From IMG/VR virus record IMGVR_UViG_3300009610_000075, positions 1 through 27,472 of that record: DNA of 27,472 bases; one strand, given 5' to 3'. Made by a program: the position numbers and the translations under genes. The DNA is from a virus. The first letter of the stretch is position 1; each line of letters starts with the position of its first letter. This document shows positions 1 to 6,260 of the stretch, piece by piece. The notes below the pieces were generated by a model. The model saw only the letters and a list, made by a program, of their open reading frames with translations, ran no database searches and was not told the DNA's origin.

Positions 1-863
1 AGCTGCACGCGGTACACGTGGCTCACTATGCGGGACCTGGCTGATCTGTGCACTTGGTCGGCGATCATCGCCGGCTTGAACATGTGCAGCGGTAGGTCCA
101 ACCCTGTCTCCTCCCTCAGCTCCTTGGCCGCGTTCGCGATCAGGGTGAGGCCGGGCTCCAAGTATCCACCGGGCAGTGCGAGTTGCCGGTTGTCCTTTCT
201 CAACACTGTCAAAACTTCTTTGCCGTGCGTGACCACCGCGTCCGTGGCCAGGTGCGGACCGCTGCCCCACCGCGCGGTTGATTCGCATTTGTTGCCGTAT
301 GCCAGGGACATTTTCAGACTGAGGTGTGCGTTCTCTTCGGTCACCAGCCGCACGTTGTTGTGCAGGGACAGTCTCAGTAGCAGGTCTATGGAGTTCTTGG
401 ACATGGGTTCGCCGTTCAGCTTCTGGCCGAACATCGCCTCCCTGACCATGGTTCCGCTGACGCCGTCGTACCTCCCGGGCTTCGGCACGCTCATCCGCCA
501 GTTCTTCGGCAGCAGGTCGGCCATCCACTGGTCCTTTAGGCCACACACGAACACCACCTCCTGCTTGCCCTTGAACGCGTTCACCTCCAGGGTGATCTGC
601 CGCGCCCATTTGGCGTCGTCGTACGGGTAATCCCGCACCATCCTGCAGGTGACCTTGTCCTTGTGGGGTAGGGCCATCATCTGCAGCTGCACCATACGTA
701 GGCGGTCGTGGGCTGACCACGGTGTGTGCAGGTCCGGGGCGCGGCCCCTCGATCCGATGAACACCATGACCTCGTCGGCCACGTTAGTGGCGTGCTGCAA
801 CAGATGGGCATGGCCCATGTGCAGCGGGGCGAAGCGCCCGATCACGACGGCGAGTTTCTTCAT
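1..863 (-). CDS. Bifunctional NMN adenylyltransferase / Nudix hydrolase (partial)
   Basis: The first 287 residues are visible; the C-terminus lies beyond the left edge. The N-terminal half is a nucleotidyltransferase of the NadM/NMNAT type: GRFAPLHMGH at residues 9-18 holds the HxGH signature and SGTMVR at 136-141 is the second nucleotide-binding motif. NMNAT joins NMN and ATP to make NAD+. From about residue 205 a Nudix domain follows, with a box at 233-255 ending KELREETG. The first box Glu is Leu239 and the usual Arg is Lys247. Bifunctional NMNAT-Nudix proteins are known from bacteria and large phages (KVP40 NatV), where the Nudix half cleaves ADP-ribose. The ATG overlaps the stop of the macro-domain gene (ATGA), so the two are probably translationally coupled. 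The domain assignment is strong; substrate choice of the Nudix half is inferred. Confidence 0.88.
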   Translation of the reverse strand, partial: MKKLAVVIGRFAPLHMGHAHLLQHATNVADEVMVFIGSRGRAPDLHTPWSAHDRLRMVQLQMMALPHKDKVTCRMVRDYPYDDAKWARQITLEVNAFKGKQEVVFVCGLKDQWMADLLPKNWRMSVPKPGRYDGVSGTMVREAMFGQKLNGEPMSKNSIDLLLRLSLHNNVRLVTEENAHLSLKMSLAYGNKCESTARWGSGPHLATDAVVTHGKEVLTVLRKDNRQLALPGGYLEPGLTLIANAAKELREETGLDLPLHMFKPAMIADQVHRSARSRIVSHVYRVQ

Positions 864-1363
864 AGTATGTAGCACACTTTGTGCGGTACGTTCGGGGTGG
901 ACTTATCGATGATCACCTTGAGGATGTCCCAATCCCCACCGCCGAGCCCGGCGCCGATGCGCGGGAAGGCGAGCATGGGTTCGGTCTTGGTGAAGACCCC
1001 GTGTTTGTACCAGTCGTCGATGTACGCGAAGCAGGACGCCACGGCGTCGTAGCTGACGGCGCGGTCGCCCAGCAACCCTCCGACGTTGTCGTCGTACTCC
1101 ATGTTCCCCCTGCCGGTGCCTATGGCAGGCTGGGTCATGGCGTTCACGATCCACTTCTTGCTGGCGATCTTCACCAGCTGTATCGATCCGAGCACGAGCC
1201 CGTTGTCGAAGTGCTGTTTGGCGTATTCCTGCTCCACCGCCGGGAACCGCGTGGCGATCTCCTTAGCGATGCCGGAGCCCATGGCTCCCAGGCAGTTGCA
1301 TCCGTGGACGATTACGCCCTCGGGAATGTCTAAGACGTTGCCCCTGCGCTCGTGTATCGTCAT
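860..1363 (-). CDS. Macro-domain protein (ADP-ribose-1''-phosphatase-like)
   Basis: A 167-aa single-domain protein. GCNCLGAMGSGIAKEI at residues 21-36 and FPRIGAGLGGGDW at 133-145 are the two ligand-binding loops of the macro fold, in the form seen in Poa1p-like Appr-1''-P phosphatases. Asn23 matches the conserved Asn of these enzymes. The family binds ADP-ribose and either removes the 1''-phosphate, deacetylates O-acetyl-ADP-ribose, or removes ADP-ribose from proteins or DNA. The ATG at 1363 is chosen because it overlaps the upstream stop (ATGA) and places the macro fold at the N-terminus; there is no strong ribosome site, so coupling is likely. It lies directly before NMNAT-Nudix, which fits a role in ADP-ribose turnover. 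An alternative is reversal of ADP-ribosylation by a host toxin such as DarT. Confidence 0.87.
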   Translation of the reverse strand: MTIHERRGNVLDIPEGVIVHGCNCLGAMGSGIAKEIATRFPAVEQEYAKQHFDNGLVLGSIQLVKIASKKWIVNAMTQPAIGTGRGNMEYDDNVGGLLGDRAVSYDAVASCFAYIDDWYKHGVFTKTEPMLAFPRIGAGLGGGDWDILKVIIDKSTPNVPHKVCYIL

Positions 1364-1500
1364 TGGTTGGCCCAGTCGGCCAGCCTGTCCATCAGGAGCC
1401 GGTCTCTGTTCACGGCCCCGCGCCACACCCACCGCGCCCCGTCGGCCATGATGGCCGGCACTATGAGCACGAGGAACAGGAATCTTCTGACTTTGTCCAT
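1360..1500 (-). CDS. Small membrane protein, 46 aa
   Basis: A short protein starting MDKVRRFLFLVLIVPAIMA: a basic N-terminus followed by one hydrophobic segment (about residues 6-18), then a basic, amphipathic tail ending in LADWANQ. GGAGA lies 8 nt before the ATG, and the stop overlaps the start of the macro-domain gene as ATGA. It is the first gene after the terminator at 1515-1546, so its promoter is either inside that region or transcription reads through. No family is recognised. It could be a small inner-membrane peptide or a poorly cleaved signal-like peptide. Confidence 0.6.
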   Translation of the reverse strand: MDKVRRFLFLVLIVPAIMADGARWVWRGAVNRDRLLMDRLADWANQ

Positions 1501-1514
1501 CGTTGTTCTCCACA

Positions 1515-1546
1515 TTAAAAATGGCCCGACCATTGGCCGGGCCATT
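1515..1546 (-). terminator. Rho-independent terminator, leftward
   Basis: Read on the minus strand, AATGGCCCG (1546-1538) pairs with CGGGCCATT (1528-1520) across a 9-nt loop, and a run of Ts follows before TAATG. The stem is GC-rich and perfect. It lies just after the coiled-coil gene 1572-1850 and before the 46-aa membrane protein, so it separates two transcription units. Confidence 0.75.
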
Positions 1547-1571
1547 CTGCTCCACTTCTCTTGCCGGCGAA

Positions 1572-1850
1572 TTACGCGCCGAACAGCTGCTCGGCGATGC
1601 CCTTGAGCTGGGTCTCCAGCCGCTTGAGCAGGTCCAGCTCGTCCAAGTTGCTGACGATGCTGTTCACGTCGAGCGGGTAACGGCTCGCGGCGGTGTTCAC
1701 CGCGTTCTCGCGTCCCTGGATTTCGATGCTCAGCTCGGCGAGCCGCATCTGCAGCTTCGCGCGCTGCTCCTGCGCGCGGGCCGGCGCCATCTGCTTGTCC
1801 AGGTCTTCCTTGGACTGCAGGATGGCCTCTTCGTACTTCTTGAGTTTCAT
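1572..1850 (-). CDS. Small coiled-coil hypothetical protein, 92 aa
   Basis: A charged, helical protein (MKLKKYEEAILQSKEDLD...) with heptad-like Leu/Ile spacing over most of its length and no cysteine or membrane segment. AAGGAG lies 8 nt before the ATG. It is followed by the terminator at 1515-1546, so it closes its operon. It resembles the generic short helical proteins common in phage accessory regions, and no function can be assigned. Confidence 0.72.
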   Translation of the reverse strand: MKLKKYEEAILQSKEDLDKQMAPARAQEQRAKLQMRLAELSIEIQGRENAVNTAASRYPLDVNSIVSNLDELDLLKRLETQLKGIAEQLFGA

Positions 1851-1902
1851 TCACTTCTCCTTTTCGAAAGGTTGATTTGGTGCTTCTACAACACAACGCC
1901 GC

Positions 1903-2151
1903 TCAATGCTGCGTCTTGCTGCTCCTTGCGTCCGGGTCGTCCTTCGGATGCATCGCCCCGGGCTGTCTTTCTGTGTAGTACTCCTCGTCCTCCAACGCCG
2001 TCACCAGGATGGCACGCATGGTCTGAGGGTACACCTTGTGCTGGTTGTCGCATTTCATGATCGTGCAGGCAGTGATGTCGCCTTCCTTTTGCCTGTCGAG
2101 CTTGCTCAGCAGGGTGAGGAGGTTTCGCCGGGTGAGGAAGACGTGTTCCAT
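1903..2151 (-). CDS. Hypothetical protein, 82 aa
   Basis: The protein begins MEHVFLTRRNLLTLLSKLDR and has a charged C-terminal tail (DDPDARSSKTQH). The ATG lies one base after the RtcB stop, with AAGGGG just inside the end of rtcB as ribosome site, so it is co-translated with the ligase. The first half, with a TRRNLLTLLSKLDR helix and one CxxxxxC pair around residues 29-34, could be a small binding domain. No family is recognised. Confidence 0.65.
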   Translation of the reverse strand: MEHVFLTRRNLLTLLSKLDRQKEGDITACTIMKCDNQHKVYPQTMRAILVTALEDEEYYTERQPGAMHPKDDPDARSSKTQH

Positions 2152-2152
2152 G

Positions 2153-3328
2153 TCAATTCCCCTTCACGCACACCACCTGCTTCAGGGTGTGCACGATTTC
2201 CACGAGGTCGGCTTGGTTGGCCATGACCTCGTCGATGTCTTTGTAGGCCGACGGCAGTTCGTCGAGCACGCCCTCGTCTTTGCGGCAGACCACGCCCTCG
2301 GTCTGTCGCCTCAGGTCTTCCACCGTGAATCGTTCGCGGGCGGCTTTTCGACCATGTTTTCGACCAGCTCCATGAGAGCAGCTGGCGTAGGAAGCGGGGT
2401 TCCCTTTCCCACGAACAATAAAGGACCTGGCGCCCATGGAGCCAGGGATGATGCCCAGGTCTCCGAGACGAGCACGGATTGCCCCTTTGCGAGTAACCCA
2501 TGCGTTATGACCGTAATGATTTTCTTTTTCGACATAGTTGTGATGGCAGTTGATAGCCGTCTCCTCGATGGACACCGTGAGCTTGTGCAGCTCCCTGCAC
2601 ACCTTGTCCAGGGTCTGTACCATCATCGTCTCCCGGTTCAAGCGGGCGTAGTCCTGCGCCCACGACACCGCCTCAACGTAGTCGTCGTGGGTGGTGGTGC
2701 CGTCGGGGAGGTACGCCAGGTCTTTGTCCGGCAACGTGACGAAGAACCGCTCCATGAGCTTCTTCGCCTCGGAGATGTAGTGTGTGCCAATTTTATTTCC
2801 GATGCCGCGGCTGCCGGAGTGGAGCATGATCCACACCCGCTTCTCTTCGTCCAGGCAGATCTCCACGAAGTGGTTGCCGCCGCCGAGAGTGCCGAGTTGA
2901 CCCTCCACCCTGTCGAGCTTCATGAGGTGCTCGACCATGACTGCGAGCTTGGTGGACGGAAACTTCGGCATTGTGATCAGGGGCACCTGGTGCTGGCCTC
3001 CGGGGCCGGGCTCCACCGCCTTCTCGATGTTGTCGTGCATCCGCTGCAGGGAGTCGGGGAGCTGGTCCGCCCGCACGTTGAGTCGCGCAGCCATCATGCC
3101 GCAGCCGATGTCTACCCCCACGGCCGCGGGGATGATGGCTCCCCGAGTCGCGATAACTGAACCCACAGTTGCCCCGATTCCCCAATGCACGTCCGGCATC
3201 GCAGCGATTCCGTGAGGATGGATGAAAGGGAGGGACGCGACGTTCTTGAGCTGCTGCATGGCACCGTCGTCGACGTCGTCCGTCCAAAGGTGGATTGGGC
3301 GTTTGCCTTCTTCATTGATGACCCTCAT
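2153..3328 (-). CDS. rtcB: RtcB-type RNA 3'-phosphate ligase
   Basis: A 391-aa protein, close to the 408 aa of E. coli RtcB. All signature motifs are present: AVGVDIGCGM with metal ligands Asp73 and Cys76, GTLGGGNHF at 146-154, HSGSRGIG from His170, NCHHNY with His262/His263, PGSMG at 295-299, and CSHGAGR, whose His319 corresponds to the histidine that becomes guanylylated. RtcB joins RNA 3'-phosphate or 2',3'-cyclic phosphate ends to 5'-OH ends using GTP and Mn2+; in bacteria it repairs tRNA or rRNA cut by endonuclease toxins. The ATG at 3328 is chosen because it overlaps the lipoprotein stop (ATGA) and matches the N-terminus of the family. A tRNA-Tyr lies about 1 kb upstream in the same transcription direction. 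No archease or RtcA gene is seen in the window. Confidence 0.95.
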   Translation of the reverse strand: MRVINEEGKRPIHLWTDDVDDGAMQQLKNVASLPFIHPHGIAAMPDVHWGIGATVGSVIATRGAIIPAAVGVDIGCGMMAARLNVRADQLPDSLQRMHDNIEKAVEPGPGGQHQVPLITMPKFPSTKLAVMVEHLMKLDRVEGQLGTLGGGNHFVEICLDEEKRVWIMLHSGSRGIGNKIGTHYISEAKKLMERFFVTLPDKDLAYLPDGTTTHDDYVEAVSWAQDYARLNRETMMVQTLDKVCRELHKLTVSIEETAINCHHNYVEKENHYGHNAWVTRKGAIRARLGDLGIIPGSMGARSFIVRGKGNPASYASCSHGAGRKHGRKAARERFTVEDLRRQTEGVVCRKDEGVLDELPSAYKDIDEVMANQADLVEIVHTLKQVVCVKGN

Positions 3329-3621
3329 TGTCCGAACCTTATGGTTTCTCCCACGTTGCCCCAGAAGCCGCAGTCTTTCCACCTTCTCCCGGGTACCCCG
3401 GTTGGTGAACCTGCAGCGGTCTCGAATAGTGTTTCCTCTTTGCTGTTGCAATCTTCGTTTTTGCGGATGTCTATTACTTTTGCGAATACGTCCTTTGATC
3501 CTAGAATGGCTTCCGTCACAGGTTCAGATTTTGCAGCCGTTGATTCAACGGCTTTTGCTGCCGGCACTGGTTCGCCGCATCCTGTCAGTAGGAGGCTAAG
3601 AACTATGACTAGTTTTTTCAT
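3325..3621 (-). CDS. Predicted lipoprotein, 98 aa
   Basis: The N-terminus has two Lys, a hydrophobic core and a lipobox LTGC with Cys15, the expected site of lipid attachment. The mature part is polar, contains three further cysteines (in the stretches NEDCNS, WKDCGF and the lipid Cys itself) and no recognisable domain. AAGGTG lies about 7 nt before the ATG, and the stop overlaps rtcB. The first 26 bases overlap the preceding 55-aa gene. Phage lipoproteins are often superinfection-exclusion or Rz1-like spanin proteins; this one is not proline-rich, so a spanin is unlikely. The role is unknown. Confidence 0.72.
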   Translation of the reverse strand: MKKLVIVLSLLLTGCGEPVPAAKAVESTAAKSEPVTEAILGSKDVFAKVIDIRKNEDCNSKEETLFETAAGSPTGVPGRRWKDCGFWGNVGETIRFGQ

Positions 3622-3763
3622 TTTGCACCTTGAAATGTTCCGTCAGCCACACGATGAACATGCCCCATGAACTGTGAACGCCGTCTTTGGCTTTTCCGTC
3701 TTCCTGATATTGCACGAACACCCCGCCGTCGGTGGTTCGGCGGGCGTTGATATTCGTGATCAC
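3596..3763 (-). CDS. Hypothetical protein, 55 aa, GTG start
   Basis: The GTG overlaps the preceding stop codon as GTGA and is preceded by GGAGG at a good distance, so this start is preferred over upstream codons in the same frame. The protein begins MITNINARRTTDGGVFVQYQ and has a hydrophobic stretch MFIVWL in the middle. It ends 26 bases inside the lipoprotein gene. No homologous family is recognised. Confidence 0.6.
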   Translation of the reverse strand: MITNINARRTTDGGVFVQYQEDGKAKDGVHSSWGMFIVWLTEHFKVQNEKTSHSS

Positions 3764-4344
3764 TCGATCCTCCAGCCGCACTCCAATTGCACATACATGT
3801 TTTTCAGGTTCCTCTCCAGTTCGTCTTGACTGGGACGGCCGGAGTACCACGAGAACGGGTGCGGTGTGCCGCTCGATAGGGCCAGGCCTAAGTAGCCGAT
3901 GGTCTCGGAGTTGTATCCGTTCCTCATCGGCACGATGTATGGGATGCCTGGTTTTGTCTTCTGGGCGTACGCACATCCGAATCTGATGGCGTCGCTGGAG
4001 ACGCTGTGCAAGTTTTGTTTCAGTACCACTTTATTAATGCTTGGTTGCAGATCGTGCTTCTTCATGTACTGCTCCAGCTCCGAGAGCGACATGGGTGCCA
4101 CGCCCCACCAGCCGAGCAGTCCGTTCGACATGACTTGGATGAGTCCGTATCTCTCGGAGTCCCATGCAGCCTTCACGATCAAACATGGATCGTGCTTCCA
4201 GGATTTGTGCACCACAGTGGGGATGGGTGCCTTGAACACGGTGGGAGGAGACGAAGCTCCAGATGAATCCGCCATGTTCTTGTCTTTGTACACCGCAATG
4301 CCGCCGTGTCGCTTCTTCAACAGTGGCAATAGTCCCTCTTGCAT
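3760..4344 (-). CDS. Hypothetical protein, 194 aa
   Basis: The ATG at 4344 is chosen because GGAG sits 6 nt before it and because the longer start options would run into the tRNA gene. The protein is soluble-looking, with a central segment rich in Trp and Gly (SNGLLGWWGVAPMS) and a later segment RNGYNSETIGYLGLALSSG. The C-terminus ends CGWRIE and its stop overlaps the GTG of the next gene. It is the first protein gene after the tRNA. No domain is recognised. Confidence 0.7.
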   Translation of the reverse strand: MQEGLLPLLKKRHGGIAVYKDKNMADSSGASSPPTVFKAPIPTVVHKSWKHDPCLIVKAAWDSERYGLIQVMSNGLLGWWGVAPMSLSELEQYMKKHDLQPSINKVVLKQNLHSVSSDAIRFGCAYAQKTKPGIPYIVPMRNGYNSETIGYLGLALSSGTPHPFSWYSGRPSQDELERNLKNMYVQLECGWRIE

Positions 4345-4359
4345 GACATTCTCCATTAA

Positions 4360-4446
4360 TGGTGGGTGAGGCAGGGATCGAACCTGCACGGGCTAGCCGA
4401 CCTCGGAGTTACAGTCCGGTGCCCTTCCATCCTGGGCGTCCCACCC
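4360..4446 (-). tRNA. tRNA-Tyr (anticodon GTA)
   Basis: An 87-nt cloverleaf can be drawn by hand. The acceptor stem is GGGTGGG with CTCACCC (one G-T pair). The D stem is GCCC/GGGC. The anticodon loop is CTGTAAC, with GTA in the anticodon position on a stem of four pairs plus a closing C-A mismatch. The variable arm is about 15 nt with a CGG/CCG stem, which makes this a class II tRNA as expected for bacterial tRNA-Tyr. The T arm is GCAGG-TTCGATC-CCTGC. The discriminator is A and the 3' CCA is encoded. The gene lies between two protein genes with gaps of 2 and 15 nt, so it is probably processed from the operon mRNA. Confidence 0.94.
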
Positions 4447-4448
4447 CG

Positions 4449-4667
4449 TTATTCGGCCTTGATTAGGTCCTTGATCTTGACGATGACGAGCCTGGCCCTG
4501 CCGGCCTCGCCCTCGGCCGCGTTGGCTCCCTGCGTGGCCTGCTCCGCCTCTTCGCGCTTGGCGATGGCCTCGTCGTGCTTCTCGGCGGCGATCGCGTTTA
4601 ACTCGTCCACCGCTTTCGTGAAGACGCTCAGCACGTCGTCCACGGTCTTGCTTCCGAACAATTTCAT
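4449..4667 (-). CDS. Small Ala/Glu-rich helical protein, 72 aa
   Basis: The protein starts MKLFGSKTVDDVLSVFTKAV and continues as one long amphipathic, Ala/Glu/Lys-rich helix (about residues 15-55), then a short hydrophobic strand (ARLVIVKIKDLIKAE). GAGG lies 7 nt before the ATG. It ends 2 nt before the tRNA. Phages often encode such small coiled-coil proteins; the function is unknown. Confidence 0.72.
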   Translation of the reverse strand: MKLFGSKTVDDVLSVFTKAVDELNAIAAEKHDEAIAKREEAEQATQGANAAEGEAGRARLVIVKIKDLIKAE

Positions 4668-4755
4668 AGCATCCTCACGAAAATGGTGGAAGCGGAGCTG
4701 CTTTGGCCGGGCCGAAGCCCCGCTGTACGCCGCTTACCCCGCCCCCGTTGATGGG

Positions 4756-5994
4756 TTACTTCTTGAGATCCAAGTTCAGGTCTTTGGCCGTTTTGATGGT
4801 AAGCAGCTCCATGAACGTGGTCGCCATGTTCGGCGATCCGCCCGCGGCCCCGCCACCCATGTAGGTGCTGGGAACCCATGCGCCCTTGTAATTCTCGATC
4901 GCGTGTGCGTACATCTTGTTCACTTCCTTGTACGCGTCCAGTTTCTGCGTCAGCGCGCCGTCGGCATTCATCACCAGCCGCTTGCGCTCCGACTCGCCCT
5001 GGCCCAGCAGGATCTCACGTTGCTTCGTGAATTCGGCCGCTTCCTTCTGGAGCTTCGCAACCTCCTTCTGCTGCTCGGCCTCGGTCACCGCCTGTGCCTT
5101 AATGGTCTCCTGCTTCCACTTGGCCGCGGCCGCGTTCGACGCGCCCTGGGCTTCGGTGGTGAGCTTCTCCTGCTCGGCCCTGCGGGCGTTGGCCATGGCG
5201 ATTTGCACCTGCGTCTTCGATTGCTGTTGCTCCTGGATCTGCTTCTCGACCGCCTGCTCGTATTTGATCTCGCTTATCGTCGTCTGCACGAGCTGGATGC
5301 CGTACTCGGCTATGGCCGACACCGCGCTGCGCTGCGGAGTGCCGTCCTTGTTCTTCAGCACCTCCACTATGCTGACGGTTCGTTCGGTCTTGGTGATCGG
5401 ATCCATCTGCCGTTCCTGCCGCGTGCTGGTCTTGTACACGCCGTTCTTCAGCTGGTCTTCGATGAGGGACAACAGCTCGGCCCTTCGCTCGGCCGACGAC
5501 TCCGTAGACGTCATCATCTGGCCGGAGAAATAGATGGCGTTGGTCAGCGCCTTCGCCACCAGCTGCTGCTCCACCGCGTCCTGCGACCCGAAGTCCTTCT
5601 GGATCTGCAGCAGCAGCTCGGGCTTCAGCGGCATCTCCCACGACAGCGCGCCGCACAGCTGGGCGTGGCCGCCTTCGCTGAATCGGATGGTCTGCGGGCC
5701 GGAGTCCCCGTTCTTGGAGGCGCCCTTGCACACTTTCGCGTCGTTGTCGAACGAGAACTGACTCCGCCGCTCGTACTTCGTTGTCGTGCCGAACCACGTG
5801 AACGTCGGTCCCGGTTCGGTGTAGGTCTTCAACGTGCCGTTGGGGAACTGCACGTTCATCAGGTGCTTCGCGTCGAGCCACGTCACGCAGCCGAACAGGA
5901 CCACGATGATGGCCAGCAGCGCCGTCAGTCCCACGATTCCCTTGGCGAGAACGCTGCTGTTAATCGCCAGGTTTGGATTGTTTAAGCTGTTCAT
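4756..5994 (-). CDS. SPFH/band-7 domain membrane protein
   Basis: A 412-aa protein. A short cytoplasmic N-terminus is followed by one membrane helix (about residues 20-37, KGIVGLTALLAIIVVLFG). An SPFH-like region follows (about 45-250), with the phrase TEPGPTFTWFG resembling the 'PG-h-F' turn after the membrane segment in stomatins. A long Ala/Gln/Glu/Lys-rich coiled coil covers about 255-355, as in flotillin/prohibitin proteins. SPFH proteins form membrane-bound oligomeric rings or cages and often modulate proteases such as FtsH. AAGGAG precedes the ATG by 9 nt, and the start lies within the end of the small membrane protein gene 5960-6187. The family call rests on overall architecture and is fairly secure; the role in infection is unknown. 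Confidence 0.75.
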   Translation of the reverse strand: MNSLNNPNLAINSSVLAKGIVGLTALLAIIVVLFGCVTWLDAKHLMNVQFPNGTLKTYTEPGPTFTWFGTTTKYERRSQFSFDNDAKVCKGASKNGDSGPQTIRFSEGGHAQLCGALSWEMPLKPELLLQIQKDFGSQDAVEQQLVAKALTNAIYFSGQMMTSTESSAERRAELLSLIEDQLKNGVYKTSTRQERQMDPITKTERTVSIVEVLKNKDGTPQRSAVSAIAEYGIQLVQTTISEIKYEQAVEKQIQEQQQSKTQVQIAMANARRAEQEKLTTEAQGASNAAAAKWKQETIKAQAVTEAEQQKEVAKLQKEAAEFTKQREILLGQGESERKRLVMNADGALTQKLDAYKEVNKMYAHAIENYKGAWVPSTYMGGGAAGGSPNMATTFMELLTIKTAKDLNLDLKK

Positions 5995-6187
5995 CTTCGA
6001 TCTCCTTCTTGATGTTGCGATTGAGGGATTCTTCCTTGGCCATGGACCAGAGCCCGAGCAGTTTTCCTTCTTCCCTCAACATCGGGAACACGGGTGTTCC
6101 CCTCATGAGGGGCAGGCACACTTGCGTGACGAACCCCACGACGATGATGACAAATAGCAGGATCTGCACTATTAGTACGATGTTCAT
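5960..6187 (-). CDS. Small single-pass membrane protein, 75 aa
   Basis: The protein starts MNIVLIVQILLFVIIVVGFV, a single N-terminal membrane helix, followed by a charged cytoplasmic tail (SLNRNIKKEIEDEQLKQSK). AAGGAG lies 6 nt before the ATG. Its 3' end overlaps the SPFH gene start by 35 bases, so the two are probably made together and may act together. NfeD-like partners of SPFH proteins are larger and have an OB fold, which this lacks. Confidence 0.75.
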   Translation of the reverse strand: MNIVLIVQILLFVIIVVGFVTQVCLPLMRGTPVFPMLREEGKLLGLWSMAKEESLNRNIKKEIEDEQLKQSKPGD

Positions 6188-6220
6188 GCTGCTCCTTTGC
6201 CCATGTTGTCCTGGATGTGG

Positions 6221-6250
6221 AAAAGCACCAGGCCCACCTGGGCCCGGTGC
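6221..6250 (-). terminator. Rho-independent terminator, leftward
   Basis: On the minus strand GCACCGGGCCCA pairs with TGGGCCTGGTGC (one G-T pair) around a 2-nt turn and is followed by TTTTCC. It lies just after the 300-aa gene ending at 6261 and ahead of the small membrane protein starting at 6187. Confidence 0.72.
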
Positions 6251-6260
6251 TCGTGTTGCC

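Noticed and set aside
4676-4740. Second tRNA or tRNA remnant near CCACCA on the minus strand
   Set aside because: The GGGC-TTCG-GCCC hairpin is present but there is no T arm consensus, acceptor stem or anticodon stem.
4366-5985. A 539-residue open frame on the plus strand
   Set aside because: It covers the tRNA, the 72-aa gene and the SPFH gene in antisense, and is Arg/Leu/His-rich with no domain.
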